64,000 nucleotides of DNA from NCBI GenBank assembly GCA_019279435.1, contig JAAALK010000082.1, forward strand, positions 81,068,989 to 81,132,988. The letters are read 5' to 3'. This DNA comes from Zizania palustris. Its lineage: Eukaryota; Streptophyta; Magnoliopsida; Poales; Poaceae. The translations under genes and the position numbers were made by a program. This document shows, piece after piece, positions 21,105-33,109 of the stretch. Every line of letters begins with the position of its first letter. Within the stretch, counting starts at the first letter, position 1. The notes under the pieces are model-generated. The model was given only the letters and a program-made list of their open reading frames with translations, had not been told where the DNA came from and did not search any database.

Positions 21105-23237
21105 CTAAGCAAAATAACGCTTAAGGTGCTCCGCATGCCATGCATGCTTCAACTCTTCTCCTTCTAAGTTGGCTAATTTAAACGACCCGGGGCGTCCTAA
21201 GCGTAAGATAACATACGGTCCTTCCCATTTGTTTCCTAGCTTCCCTGGAGCTATTACACTTCGCAATACCAGATGACCCGGTTTTAACTCATTTAGCTTT
21301 ACCTTCGGGTCATACCATGTCTTGGTGTGCTTGTGGTACTTAGTTAGGTTCGCGACAGCTCGAAGCCTCGTTTCTTCTGATAAATCGAGCGAAGTGCTCC
21401 AGTCACCTTCGTCCCCAGGTTGTACTACGCGAAGCGATCCACCTCTGAGCTCCGTAGGAGTCATGGCCTCATCTCCGAAGAGTAATCTAAACGGTGTGAA
21501 CCCCGTTGACCTGGTTTGAGTGGTTCGAATGGACCACAAGATTTTGGGGAGTTCTTCGACCCACAGCCCCTTGGCCAATCCAACAATTCGGCGATTCAGC
21601 CCGGAAAGGATGTTCCCGTTGGCTCGCTCAACAGCTCCGTTGAACTGTGGGTGCCGTACTGCTGCGAAGCACAACTTAATGCCCAGTTCTTCACAAAATG
21701 TTTGGAAGGTGTCAGCTTCGAACTGGGTTCCATTATCAACCATCAACTCTCTTGGAACTCTGAACCTGCATATGATATTCTGCCAGAAAAATCTTTGGAC
21801 ATTCTTCGAGGTTATAGCTGTTAGTGGCTCCGCCTCAACCCATTTTGAGAAATATTCGATTGCCACCACTGCAAATTTCAAGCCGCCTTTTGCCACTGGG
21901 AAAGGGCCTATGAGGTCCATGCCCCACCTAGCCATTGGCCATACTGGGTCAATAACTTGAAGCTGAGCTGGCGGGCGATGGCTCCGTCTGCCCATCCACT
22001 GGCAGCCTTGGCATGTTCGAACTAGTTCTTCTGCATCTCTTACTATTGTTGGCCAATAAAACCCTTGCCGAAGCGTCTTGCCCGCTAGCGCTCGAGGGGC
22101 TAAATGACCTCCGCATAAGCCTTCGTGGATGCCTCGAAGGATGTCTTGACCTTCGGGTTGTGAGATGCATCGAAGTAGGGGTGAACACACTCCGGCCTTG
22201 TCTAGCACTTCATCAATAAGCTTGTAATTTCGAGCTCTTGCTTGCAACCTTCGGGCTTCTGGGCCTTCGGGAGGGTCCATGCTACTTTGCAACATGCTTA
22301 TTATCGGAGCCCGCCAATCTGCAGTTGGAATGCACAGTACCTCCGAAGAGGGTATTTGAACAGCTGCTGGTTGCGCTAGCTCTTCGTAGAAAGCACCCTC
22401 CGGGAGGTCCACCGCCCCTGCTGCCGCCTTGGCAAGAATATCTGCAAGTTGATTCTCTGCCCGAGGGATACTTCGAACTGTAAACCCTTTGAATGCTGCT
22501 TCGGCCTTGCGGATTTCTTCAAGGTATTGCGCGAGATGTGGATTTTTTGCTAGAAAACTTTTGTCAATATGCCCCACGACGACTTGGGAATCTGTCTTGA
22601 TCACTATTCTTGCAGCTCCGAGCGCTTTAGCCTTTTGGAGGCCTAGCAAGATTCCTTCATACTCGGCAATGTTGTTAGTGGTTCTGAAGTTGAGCCTTGC
22701 GGAATACATGGCCCTCTGCCCTGATGGTGATATGATGATGGCCCCTGCTCCGGCACCTGATGCTTGATAAGCTCCGTCAGAGAATATTGTCCAAAAACCT
22801 TTGGAGGGTTCTTCCGGGGTCCAAATTGCAGATGGAGTCCATTCTGCTACGAAATCTGCTATAATTTGAGATTTAACAACTGTTCTCGCCGTGAAGGAGA
22901 TTTCGAAGGGTGCCAGCTCGACCGCCCATTTTCCAATCCTGCCGGTGGAATCTTTGCTTCGGAGCATATCCCGAAGAGGATATGACGTAGGGACGATCAG
23001 GTTATGTGCCAAGAAATAATGCCTCAGCTTCCGCGAGGCCATTACTAGGGCATAAGCAAACTTCTCGAGCTCAGAGTATCTGACTTTAGCTCCGGATAAT
23101 GCCTCCGACACAAAATACACTGGGTTCTGGACTAGCTTTTCTTTAATCTCAACTTCCCGGACCAATACTGCGCTCACCGCTGAACTTGTTGCTGCAAGAT
23201 AAAGGAGCAGTGTTTCTTCTGGGAGGGGGACGGTCAA
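21105..23237 (-). pseudogene. E pol, RNase H - second RNase H - integrase
   Basis: A 710-codon open stretch on the minus strand. Ty3-type RNase H: LLLYLAATSSAVSAVL, YFVSEALSGAK, SRKLRHYFL. Second (archaeal-type) RNase H: FSDGAYQ, NNIAEYEGIL, IKTDSQVV, NQLADILAKA. Integrase: zinc-binding RTCQGCQWMGRRSH, then catalytic D in GMDLIGPF, D in VDNGTQF and E in NGAVERANGN. It ends with a chromodomain-free C-terminus (LKPGHLVLRS, WEGPYVIL, WHAEHLKRYFA). This 3' half of pol is open and all catalytic residues are visible. It is cut off from RT by stops around 23280 and 23562. The dual RNase H is diagnostic of the Tat lineage. Confidence 0.93.
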
Positions 23238-25042
23238 AATTGATAATCTTCCGAGGTATGCCTTTATATCATCGAAGCTCTTCTAGCACTCCGATGTCCA
23301 CTGAAAGCTTTCGGACCCCTTTAGTGCTTTGAAAATTGGGAGGCTTCGCTCTGCTGACCTGGCCAGGAACCTGCTAAGAGCTGCGAGCCTTCCTGCTAGC
23401 TTCTGAACTTGCTTCAAATTCTCTGGTGGAGCCATCCTTTGTAACGCACTTATCTGTGTTCGGCTAGCTTCGATTCCCCTGCTCGAAACTAAGTACCCTA
23501 ACAGTTTTCCTGCTTGTGCTCCGAATATACATTTTTCTGGATTGAGGCGTACTCCACATGCTCAGAGGCTGTCAAATGTTTCAGCTAGATCTAGGCTATG
23601 GTGGTGCTTTTGAGCACTTTTTATTACAATATCATCCATATAGGCCTCGACATTCCGGCCTATCTGATGACCTAGAGCCTTAGCTATTAAATGAGAAAAG
23701 GTGGCTCCGTCTTCGCGTTTCAGCCATACTTGATGATATCCGGAGTAAGCGTCGAGGACACTTAGCAATTCGGAGCCGGTTGTGGAATCTACCAGCTGAT
23801 CTATTCGGGGCATCGGGTAGGGGTCTCGCGGGCATGCTTTATTTAATGAAGTGAAGTCAATACACATGCGCCATTTGTTCGAGTCCTTCTTCCTTACAAA
23901 AACAGGGTTAGCCAACCACTCGGTATGGGCTACTTCCCTGATGATGCCAGCTCTTAACAATTTTTCTACTTCGGTCTTGGCGAGGCTTGCTCTTTCTACT
24001 GACAGCTTGCGGAGCCCCTGGCGTACTGGCCTGGCCTTTGGGTTGACGAGCAAGCTATGCTCGATGATGCTTCGATCGACCCCGGTGATGTCTTCGTCAG
24101 TCCAAGCAAATATATCCAGATTTCTCCTGATGACTTCTTCTAACGAGGCAGCTATTTCCGGGGATAGCCCCTTGCTGAACTGTACTGGGTACTTTTTGCC
24201 ATCTTTCGAAATTATTCTTGTCTCCACCTCACCCTCCGGGCTTGGCTTGAGCGAAGATCCTTTCGGAGGGTTCAAGGTCTCCGGCACTCCTTCGATGCTT
24301 TCCGCCACATTATGCACTTGCCGGGGGTCCAACGGCTGCCCATGGTCATACTCTGTCCTCCGGGCTACAGCTTGGTCTCCTAAAATAGTAAGCACTCCAC
24401 CTTGCGTGGGCATTTTGAGACAAAGGTAATTATGGTGTGCTATAGCCCCGAACTGGTTCAACATCCCTCGGCCGAAGATAGCATTGTAAGCGTATGGGGC
24501 GTCAACCACATCGAAAATCACCTCTTCTAATCGGGCCAAAGGCCCCTCTCCAAAGGCAACCTCGAGGCCTATTTGGCCGAGGGCATCGAGAGGCGGTCCT
24601 AAGAACCCTTGAAGTGGCCGGGCTGCTGGAAGTAGATGCTTCCGAGGTATGCACATCTGATCGAAGGCCTGGACAAAGAGTATGTCTGTGGAGCTCCCGC
24701 CATCTAGCAGGATCCTTCGGACTTCTACTCCTGCTATATCAGCAGAGATGACCAATGGGTCAGCATGGGGAACTTCACCCCTGCAGCATCACTGGCTATG
24801 AATGAGATGGGCACACGGGACCATTCTGGCATCCCTTCGGCGGAACTCGAGGTCCCAATGTGTCCGACCTCGCGGACGTACTCGCGCCGCTGCCTCTTGG
24901 ACATGGTTCCGAGGGTCCCCCCTCCGGAGATGGGCAGGACCACTCTCTTGCCGCGGTCCTGCGGGTCTTCTTGCTTTAGTGGCGGCATAATGCTGGCCAC
25001 CGGCAGCCGCATGGGGCCTTCGAGGGCACCGGCTCGGGCCAC
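23238..25042 (-). pseudogene. E protease and reverse transcriptase, deleted and frameshifted
   Basis: Protease active site LLDGGSSTDILF (Asp-Gly-Gly form) near 24700. RT: WRMCIDFTSLNKACPRDPYP, SVLDAYSGYHQVWLKRED, then directly GATFSHLIAKALGHQ and YMDDIVIKS. Compared with B, 25 residues between LKRED and GATFS, including the MPFGL motif, are missing, an in-frame 75-bp deletion near 23712. Other damage: loss of one base near 24770 against B (KFPHAD region) shifts frame between the gag-protease linker (25042-24734) and the protease, and TGA replaces Arg at 23562. The RT cannot be functional. Confidence 0.9.
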
Positions 25043-25078
25043 AGCTTGTACAGGCTCCGACCGTGCCGATGGTGGGGC

Positions 25079-26374
25079 TCAATCCGAAGCACCTCGCCCC
25101 GTACTTCGTCCTAGGTATTCACCCCGAAGGGTTAACACCGACTTGCAGTCCTTCTTGTCATGGCTCCTATTATCGCCATGCACGCAGCAGAAAAAACTCT
25201 GGCGCCTGCCAGGCACCCTCTCTTGAGGCTTCGGTGCTCCAGCCCTGAAGTTTTGCGCCTGCTGGAAATTGGCAGGTGCCTTCGGGACGGACGGTGCAAT
25301 GCTTAGCACCTCCGAACGGAAATGCTTCTTCCCCCGCTTGTACTCATTGAAGCGGTTGTCTTGTGGAGGTTGCAGAGGAGCGGAGGCTTTGGGCTCCCTT
25401 TTGACTTCTTGGAGGGTGGGCAATGGTGCTTCATCTCGCCGAAGACAACCTTCTTCCGCCTTGGCATACTGTTCGAAGTATGCCATGAGCTGCGCTACAG
25501 ACGTCACCAGCTTTCGATGGAGTTTGCTGAGGAGGTCGGGGTTCAGCACCCCTTCGCGGGCAGCATCAACTACCGAAGAGGTAGACAGGCCCTTGATCTG
25601 TGACTTGGTGTGGGCGAAGCGCGTGAAGTACTCCCAGAGGGTTTCTCCCACCCGTTGCTTCACCTGGAACAAACTTCCTGTGGACATCGGGGCCACAAAG
25701 GTGCCTTGGAAGTTGCTCACAAATTTCTTCTTCAGCTGCTCCCAGGAACTGATCGATCCTGGCTTTAGGGACCAGAACCAGTGGAGTGCCACGCCTTCGA
25801 GAGCGAGGGGGAAACATTTTGCCATGGTGCTTCACACCCCTCCGCTCGCTTCTATTGCCAGGGCGTAAGAGCGGGCGAACTCTCCGGGGTCCGACCCCCT
25901 GGAGTACTTGTGCAGCTTCGAGGCCTTGAATCTGGGGTCGAAAGGCACTCTCTGTAAATCCGAATGTAATGGCGACTCGTTATCGAAGGATGTGTTCTCG
26001 GCTTCCTCCGGGACTTGGATAACTTCTGGGGGATTGTGGGTACCACCGTCTTGAGGCCCTCCTGGAGTTTCGGTGGAAGCTTGAGTGCGGAGGCGATCGG
26101 CGGCCTCTTGCCTCCACCTGGATACCTCCTCCTGAAGCCTGGCTAGCTGCGTAGCCTCGGTTTCGGGAGGGCCTTCGTCTTCGTCGGAGGGCACTTCTGG
26201 ATCTTGGCTAGCTGTGTAGTCGGTCTGAAGCACCGTAGGAGGAGCCAGAGGGCCACGGGGCGCTCGACGCCCAGCGGTCTCGGCGGGAATCGCCGGATTA
26301 GCCGAGGGTCCGGCTCCATTGGTCCGAGGGGACCTTCGGAGAGGACCCGAAGCCTAACTCCGCTTCGGAGGCAT
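25079..26374 (-). pseudogene. E gag, with early stops
   Basis: ATG at 26374 (MPPKRS), followed at once by a TAG at codon 7. Then a Pro/Glu-rich N-terminal part with LARLQEEVSRWRQEAADRLR and PFDPRFKASKLHKYS. A TGA at 25832-25834 follows EASGGV. The capsid core then reads MAKCFPLALEGVALHWFWSL, FVSNFQGTFVAPMSTGSLFQ, FTRFAHTKSQIKGLS (Retrotrans_gag type), and a zinc-binding CCVHGDNRSHDKKDC (25200-25150). The TGA is at the same codon as in D (63392-63394), where B has a CGA arginine. Confidence 0.9.
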
Positions 26375-26561
26375 AGCTAGCCTCGAAGAGGTCTTGGAGA
26401 TGGAGGACTTCGAACGACTCGAGGGGTCGAGAGAAGGCCTTCGGGCTGCACTAAGAAGCCCTTAACTGAAGGGTGCACGGGATCTTGGGACTCCGAGGCT
26501 CCCTCCGTAAGTGCTCTTCGAAGTGCAGTCAGCAGCAGAGAACAAGCTTTTAGAACTTGGG

Positions 26562-26580
26562 TCCCCACGGACGGCGCCAA
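26562..26580 (-). other. Primer-binding site of E
   Basis: Minus strand TTGGCGCCGTCCGTGGGGA, one base inside the 5' LTR. The GGCGCC-GT...GGGGA form is like that of other plant gypsy elements and partly matches the 3' end of tRNA-Asp; the tRNA is my inference. Confidence 0.65.
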
Positions 26581-26581
26581 C

Positions 26582-27077
26582 TGTTGGCGCAAATGTTACG
26601 CCAACAGGTTCTCTGAAATCAAGAATGGACAAATAGGAAGTTTGCGCTTTAGGACTACTTGGAGCCTCCGAAATGGATAATAACTCAAGTGGTCCGAATA
26701 TGTGTATATGAATAACTTGTTTCTGGTCCCCTTTTACAAGGTACAATGGGGGGTATTTATAGGGGAAAAAGCATAAGGAAGAGACCTTTTTACCCCTAAC
26801 CTACAACCGACATAGTGGAAACTATTCGGTACTATAAACAAGGTTACATACGGTAAAGTACTACAAGGTAGATGGATAAGCTGGACATCCAATCAGTCAT
26901 GTTCGTAGGCTTCGAGGCCTCCATCTTCCATTCGGACGGTTCTCCAGAGCTTCGCACCATTGCACCCTTCGGCGTGGCGGCGCATGCTTCGAACTACAGT
27001 TTACCAGCTTCGGAGTCCTCACCCGCTTTTGAAGGATTAATCTTTAAGTCTTGGAAATGAAGTAATTTCCCCCAACA
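26582..27077 (-). repeat. 5' LTR of E
   Basis: Same structure as the copy at 15135-15630, with 11 differences by my count. Minus-strand TATA region CCCTATAAATACCCCC at about 26749-26764. It adjoins the primer-binding site at its inner end and the TTTTG duplication at 27078-27082. Confidence 0.95.
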
Positions 27078-27209
27078 TTTTGGCTCTATCTTTTATCAAG
27101 TGACATGTTTTAGCTCTTTTCTGAGTTTTTATGGTCACTTGTGCGCTGAACTTGAAACTTTCATCATGTTTCTTTTTGGAGTTGTCAATGCACTCATAAA
27201 GGGGGAGAT

Positions 27210-29532
27210 TGTGGAACCAAGTGGGGTCACGCTATGGTTTTTATCTTGGTGATGAGTGATTGACAAGTTTGCTTGATCATGATGATGAGTGATTGGTGGT
27301 TTCCTTGCATCGATGGGATCGATGTGTATGTGGAGATTGTATCCTGATGGGATTGGTGTGCGTCGCATTTCTTGTTTTTGCTTGTCTTATGTGTGTAGGG
27401 TGGACATGCTAGCCAACTGTCAATGGTGGGTGATCAAGGGTCAAGCGGGTAGCTTGATGTCAGAGGATCAAGGAGGCCAGGTGATATTGGGGATGATCTT
27501 AGGAGTACACGTGGAGATAGAGAAAGACAAGGACGGACGGATGATTGAGACAGTGTATCGACCAAGTCAGCGAAAGGGAGGCCAGTGCAAGTGATCAGGC
27601 AGCTCGAGGGGATCGAGAGCGGGATAGACTTGTTGGCGGTCGAGTTCACGGATTGGTGTCATGTGTCGGCGATCAGGAAGGCTTTGTCGGTTTCGGCTGA
27701 AACCCATCTTATCAGAAAATGTTTTTAAATTCCAATAAATAGGAGTTTATTTTTCTGTATAGTTGTCTATATTAAGTGTAATCTTTTAGTATTTTTTGAA
27801 TTTTTAGTTCTGAAAAAATATTAAAAGAATAGGTTAATTGTTGTAAGAAATTAGGTATATACTTTTGTGTATTTTTCAGAATTATTAATTCTGAAAATAC
27901 ATAAGGGTATTTAGATAAATACTTGGTCATTAAACTCTAATGGCATTTGGGGAAATACCTTGATATACTTGCCTATATAAAGGACCGCATGCCTAGGGGA
28001 TTAAGGGACATTTTGCTGACCATTTTGGGCTTTCAATCCAAAAATTTTAGTACATCATCTCTCTTCATTTTTGTGCTGTTTTTGATCAGTTTTATTCCTG
28101 CGCACTATTCATTGTATTGTCACTGTACCGCTGTCCCGGATTTGCACCAGCGCCGCCACTGTTCCTCTTCAGCGCCTGGATAATTTTTGTCAAACCCAGT
28201 GCACCGCCAAGCAGTGCGCTGTGCACAGAGCCGTCGCTGGTGTAGCCGCCAAACCAGGTATGTAGCCAGTTTTTTTTTTTTTTAGAAATCACTGTGCATC
28301 GGTTTTTCTAAGAAGTCACTATTCATCCGGTTTTTCCTCTAGTTTCTTTCTCCGTTGATTTCTGTTTGTTTTCCTTTCAGTGTGTTTCCGCCGGCAATCA
28401 TGCACAGCGCCGCCGTAGCTACTCCAGATGCACACTTCTCATTCCTGTGCAGTACTGTAGCCAGTCTTTTCGAGAAGCCCTTATGCTACCGATTTTTATT
28501 TACTGCCTTTGGAACATTTTGATCTGAGGACTCTGCTTGCTTAAATCTTCCGGCTAGGGTTGTGTTTAATCATTGTTTTGTTCTATCCACTGCCAAGCGT
28601 TTGTTCATACGGACTACAATATGGTCAAGTCTGTTTTTCTCGCCTGGTGCATATCTGCTTATTTGCCGCTGAGCATTATTTCGACCAGAGCTTCACCGGA
28701 AGTGATCATGTTTCATTTTACTACCTGCATGTGATTTGCTGTGAGTTTTGATTGTGACCAGCAACGGATTAAGTCCAGACAAATTGTTCCTGCCCTGGAT
28801 CATTTAAATGCTGGTTCTATTGAATCACCTTTCTTGCTATTACTAATTACTTTGTGATCTGAGATTTTTAAATGTTCTATGAGATTTCATTCAGTTTTCC
28901 TTCTTGGATGCTCTTGCAAATTATTCTAGTTGATCCGGCTTCACCAAGTGTCTTGCTAAACATTTTGAAACGGAACTTTTGGTGAAAGAACAATCTTATT
29001 CTGAAATCCAATTTTATTCTTCATCTTCTACTGATCCTGTTCTTGTTTGCCACTGGTCATCATCCCTTCGGATTCATGTGCATCTTGATTGAATCAAGTA
29101 ATCTTTGCTAATATGTTGCTTGATGTTTGCTAGTTTAATCTTGCTAACCAAGGCTTAATCATAGTGTGAAAGTTCCTGCCTAGATTGTTGATTCTATTCT
29201 AAAATTTGGCTTTTATCTCTTATCTGCTATTTCTGAATCCTATCGGTAGTTTGTTGATCGATCAAGCAGTTCAGTAATTCAAATACCGACAGAGAAATCA
29301 GTCGGTGACTCAAAGTTTGACTGATACAAAATTTAGGAATTCAATGTCCAATCAGAGAAGAAAAATTTCTGATCAATTTTGAGTACATTTAAATTGTTCA
29401 ATTGCTATTAATCACTATTGGTTTTGCATATCCTTTAGAGGTGTGTTGGGTGATTTGAAAAGGCTATCTATTCGCGAGAATTTGTCGAGGCTCCTATTCA
29501 CCGCCCCCTCTAGTCGTCATTCCGATCCTATA
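27210..29532 (+). repeat. 3' LTR of H (2.3 kb)
   Basis: Starts TGTGGAACCAAGTGGGGTCA after the purine tract and ends CATTCCGATCCTATA (the usual CA is TA here). A TATA region TGCCTATATAAAGG lies at 27970-27983. Near its end it has CGCCCCCTCTAGTCGTCATT, the reverse of the GACTAGAGGGGGG signature at the F LTR ends, so H and F are related. No coding sequence; poly-T at about 28268-28282. Confidence 0.85.
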
Positions 29533-29737
29533 ATTTGTAAAAATTCCCAAAATTACATCTTGGTCTTAAGAACATAATATAATTTTTTCAGATCACAATC
29601 TGAATTATTTCTCTAGGTTTTTATATATTTGGACATTTTCAGCTTTATAGAAAATCAAAATAAATCATTTTCTAGAAAATCTTTATTTCTTGATTTAGTT
29701 TTACCTTTTGACAATTAGGAAAATTAGGGGTGTTATA
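29533..29737 (-). repeat. G 3' LTR, first block
   Basis: Minus strand starts TATAACACCCCTAATTTTCC (a decayed TGTAACACCCC, the usual start of Tekay/Del-like LTRs) after TGTAGGAGTAGGAT. It is interrupted at 29533 by H and continues at 15080. Confidence 0.75.
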
Positions 29738-30820
29738 ATCCTACTCCTACAGAGAATCTCGTCCTCAAGAATCAGAAACCTTCTCGAATAACTCGGGGTA
29801 TTGGTTTTTCAGTTCTTCCTCTTTTTCCCATGCGGCTTCTTCGACGGGGTGGTTACTCCATTCAACCTTGAAGAAGCAGACCATTCAGCTTCGGGTTACC
29901 CTTTCCTTGACATCTAGGATCTGAACCGACTTCTCAATATAAGTCAGATCTTTTTGGATGTTGAGCTACTGAAGGTCTACCTGCTCAGCGTGTACCCGAA
30001 GACACTTCTTCAACTAAGAGACGTGAAATACATCATGAACTCCTCCTAAAAAAGGTGGTAACTCCAACTGATATGCCACTTCTCTTTGCCGACGAATTAT
30101 CTGAAAGGGGCCAACATAACGGGGTGCTAACTTTCCTCTCATGTTGAACCTCTGAGTGCCATGGAGGGGAGTGACTCAAAGATAAACATAATCGCCTTCT
30201 TCAAATGCCAAGTCTCTGCGTCGGTTATCGACACAACTCTTTTGTCGGGACTGTGCTATCTTCAACCTATCTCTGATGACCTTGACCTTCTCTTTGGCTT
30301 CTCGTAGAATATTTGTACTGAATAACTGAGACCCACCAATCTGATCCCAAAGTAGTGGCGTTTTGTACTTACGTCCATATAACGCCTCAAAAGGTGACAT
30401 CTGCAGGCTGACCTGATAGCTGTTGTTGTAGGATAACTCTCCATAGGGTAATCTCTTGTCCCACATTCCACCGAAATCTATGCCGCAGGCTCTTAGCATA
30501 TCTTCCAATGCTTGGTTCACCCTTTCTGTCTAACCATCGGTCTGTGGGTGGTAAGTTGTGCTATAGTTTAGCTGGGTGTCGAGCTCTTCTTGAAGGTTCT
30601 TCCAAAACTTGGAGGTGAACTTGCTGCCTTGGTCGGATATGATCTTCTTCTGAACTCCATGTAAACACAAAATCCGGGCCACGTACAGCTCTACTAGCTT
30701 CGAAGCACTGTAAGTCATTTTGACGGAGATGAAATGAGCTACCTTTGTGAGTCGATCAATGATCACCCAAATGGGATTATATCCGGCTTGGGTCCTGGGT
30801 AGTCCAATGAAGAAGTCCAT
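29738..30820 (-). pseudogene. G integrase core and chromodomain-like C-terminus
   Basis: Minus strand. Integrase core from 30820: MDFFIGLPRTQAGYNPIWVI (first Asp), RLTKVAHFISVK, IISDQGSKFTSKFW (second Asp), YHPQTDG. A TAG follows near 30528 in place of Gln, then TERVNQALEDML (catalytic Glu), SPFEALYGRKYKTPL and FEEGDYVYL. Past 30175 the frame is interrupted, but LAPRYVGPFQII, VFHVSQLKKCLR and, at about 29880-29785, FKVEWSNHPVEEAAWEKEEE are visible. The last is the C-terminal chromodomain-type segment found in Tekay/Del chromoviruses, thought to steer integration to heterochromatin. Confidence 0.88.
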
Positions 30821-31310
30821 CCCTACCTCTTCCCACTTCCATTCGGGGACCTTGAGAGGCTGCAGTAAACCGGCAGGTCTCTAGTCCTCTTCCTTGACTC
30901 GCTGGCAAGTGTCACATCTTGCTATATATTCAGCTATCTCGCTTTTCATACTGACCCACCAATACTTCTCTTTCAATTCTTGGTACATTTTAGTACTCCT
31001 TGGATGTATGGAGTACAGGGTCTCATGTGCTTCCTAGAGAAAGAGAGTCTTCTACTCAGGCTTGTTGGGCACACATAGCCTGTTCCTGAACCATACAATG
31101 CCAACTTAATCTTAGGACAAGCCAGGGGCTTTCCCCCTCCTCATGTTTTTTTTGAATTTCCGAAATGTCGGGATCTTCCTTCCGGGCTTCATGGATCTGG
31201 TCCACCAAGACAGGTCTTGCTTCTAGTGTAGCAAGGTATTCCCTGGTAGTGACTCCTAGGTTTAAGCTTTCCATCTCCTCATATAACAGAGGAGCTTGAT
31301 CCTGCACCAT
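30821..31310 (-). pseudogene. G integrase leader and zinc-binding region
   Basis: Minus strand. 31310-31056 encodes a linker with LNLGVTTREYLATLEARPVL and ARKEDPDISEIQ, the segment that in this lineage precedes integrase. Then, with stops, MYQELKEKYWWVSMKSEIAE, YIARCDTCQRVKEED, the second half of the HHCC zinc site. Directly upstream is protease, so RT and RNase H are missing. Confidence 0.8.
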
Positions 31311-31336
31311 GATGGTGTTGCAAAAACCTTTTCGAC

Positions 31337-31650
31337 TTAAAGCATCATGAAGGTGACGTTGAATCCGTCATCACTAGTTACTATGACGGACTTGCTGGCA
31401 CAATCTATCATTCCCTTCTGCTTCATTAGCCAGTCCATACAGAGGATGATGTCTAGGCCCTTGCAATCTATGAGGATTGGGTCGGTCCAAAATAACACCC
31501 CTTGGATCTCTATCCTTGTCCTCAGGATAAACTGGTTGGCTAGAGTTTGGTTGCCGGGGGTGGTGATTATCAGGGGTTTGGGCAAATGGAGTACATCTAG
31601 TCCATTACTTTTCAAAAAATTCTCCAGAGTCAAATAATATTACTATGGTT
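31337..31650 (-). pseudogene. G protease
   Basis: Minus strand. The active-site block LFDSGE is at about 31637-31620, in a different frame from the downstream 98-codon stretch (31633-31337). That stretch has LHLPKPLIITTPGNQTLANQ, RIEIQGVLFWTDPILIDCKG and DIILCMDWLMKQKGMIDC, the conserved C-terminal half of chromovirus proteases. A frameshift near 31620 separates the two. Confidence 0.8.
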
Positions 31651-32897
31651 ATGAAATTTGCAGTGAACATACCGAGGACGACTTCTTGAGCCTCTTGGGC
31701 TTCCTCCGTAGTGATATCATTGACACGGGCGTGGAATGCTGGGTTGGGGGCAGCTCCTTGAAGTTGCTTGTGGTGAGGACATTGATGAGAGTAGTGCCCT
31801 TCCTTTCAGTAGTTGAAGCAGACCACCGGTTTGCCATTCCGGTACCTCAAGGTGTTGGTCTTCACGGTAGTTGTTGGAGGGGCTGATGGAGCTGGTGGAG
31901 CTGATGGAGCAGGGCGAGGGTTCCCTATGCTTGAACCACTGGAGGTGTACTGTGGCCTGAAGGCAGGACGAGGGTTGTGGCTCAGCACATGAGCTAGAGG
32001 AGTGAAGCAGAGTCTCTGCAGGATCACTTGGTTGTGCTTGAAGTCGATCATCTTCCTCTTCTTGAGGTCCACCCTATTCTGCTCGGTCTCTTGTATGATG
32101 GCCTTGTTCACCAACATTTGGAAGTCAGTGTGGTCCACAGCGACGAGTTGGACGAATAGTTCGTCCTTTATTAGTCCCCTGAGGAACTTAGCTTGATAGT
32201 CAACGTCGGTGTGAACTCCCTCTGGTGCATACTGGGCTATACTGTTGAACTCGTGGAGATATTCCGTGACAGACTTTTTCCCCTACTGCAAGTCACGGAA
32301 CTCTTGTTACTTCAGGGCAACGATCCCATAAAGAACGTGGGTGGCTTGGAATGCAGTGGAGAATTCTGCCCAAGTGACTACATGAACCTCAGGCTAGGAC
32401 TCGCGGTAGTTGTCCCACCATTCGGCAGCTGGGCCCTAGAGTTTGTGGGATGCGAATGACACTCGCTCCATGTCGGAGCAAGAGAGGAGGTCCAATTTCT
32501 TCCCAATGGTCCTCAACCAATCCTCTCCTTCCATCGGGTTAGTCGTGCTTGAGAACGTGGGAGGTCTCAGGTGTAAGAACTCCAAGAGTTGAGTTGCAGG
32601 GGCCGGTGCGGGGGAGTGCGGGCATGGGGGTGGCTCCAAGTGGTGCTGTCGCTGTAGCCTATTCATCTGTGCCTCCTATTCTTCCATGTGGGCCTGATGT
32701 TGCTACATCTGAGCCAACAAAGCAGTGATAAGATGATTCTGATTGGCCTACATCTCGGCCAGCGTAGGAAGGTTGGCAATAGGTGCTTCGTCCTGACGCT
32801 GTCCCGTGACGCCATAATTGGGTACCACACCACTTGGCAGGTCAATGGTGGCATCTTCTCTGTTGTTGTCACAAGACTGGTTCTGGTCGTTGGCCAT
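31651..32897 (-). pseudogene. G gag
   Basis: Minus strand. The likely ATG is at 32897 (MANDQNQSCDNN), just after a TATACTTAG|GGTG acceptor-like site. Then LQRQHHLEPPP, NPMEGEDWLRTIGKKLDLL (the DPxxAxxWL motif of gypsy gag), LHEFNSIAQYAPEGV, FLRGLIKDELFVQLV, Pro/Ala-rich linker, and the start of a CCHC knuckle CFNY...GHYSHQCP near 31815-31770. Several in-frame TAG/TAA codons (for example near 32715 and 32420) break it. Confidence 0.85.
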
Positions 32898-33109
32898 TCT
32901 GAAGGAGGTAACACCCTAAGTATATAAGAAAGCACTTAGAAAAATGTGCCCCCAAAATAGTTCATAGATTCTTTATTAAATGTGGTACAAAAATAGTTCA
33001 TTATGTTTCAGCTCTTATTTTCATCCCATCCATGACACAAGCCGCTGTGGATGGTACCACAACCATGAAATAAAAACAAAACAAGCATCAGAACTATCGT
33101 GCAACGCAA
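32898..33109 (-). other. Putative intron between the G leader ORF and gag
   Basis: AT-rich, with no coding signal. The minus strand ends TTATATACTTAG just before gag, a plausible splice acceptor. I could not place a clear donor. Confidence 0.3.

Larger units (their letters stand above)
15135..27077 (-). mobile_element. Element E: complete but broken Ty3/gypsy Tat retrotransposon
   Basis: Two 496-bp LTRs (15135-15630, 26582-27077) flanked by the 5-bp duplication TTTTG (15130-15134, 27078-27082). Gag-pol is on the minus strand (26374-21105). A 118-bp satellite follows in the 3' UTR, then a five-exon antisense gene on the plus strand (16181-19907). I count 11 differences between the LTRs (97.8% identity). 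The element carries nonsense codons, a frameshift and a 75-bp deletion in RT, so it is not autonomous now. Confidence 0.95.
15081..29532 (+). mobile_element. Element H: copia-type deletion derivative, 5' LTR lost
   Basis: Flanked by ATTTG on both sides (15076-15080, 29533-29537). At the left it has only the first ~17 bases of its LTR (TGTGGAACCAAGTGGGG). It then jumps straight into sequence from just before its 3' polypurine tract (GGGGGAGATATTTTGTCAAG, matching the F internal end). E is inserted there. After E come the remaining ~130 internal bases with the purine tract AAAGGGGGAGA (27199-27208) and a full 3' LTR. Everything between, including all coding sequence, is gone. Confidence 0.85.
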
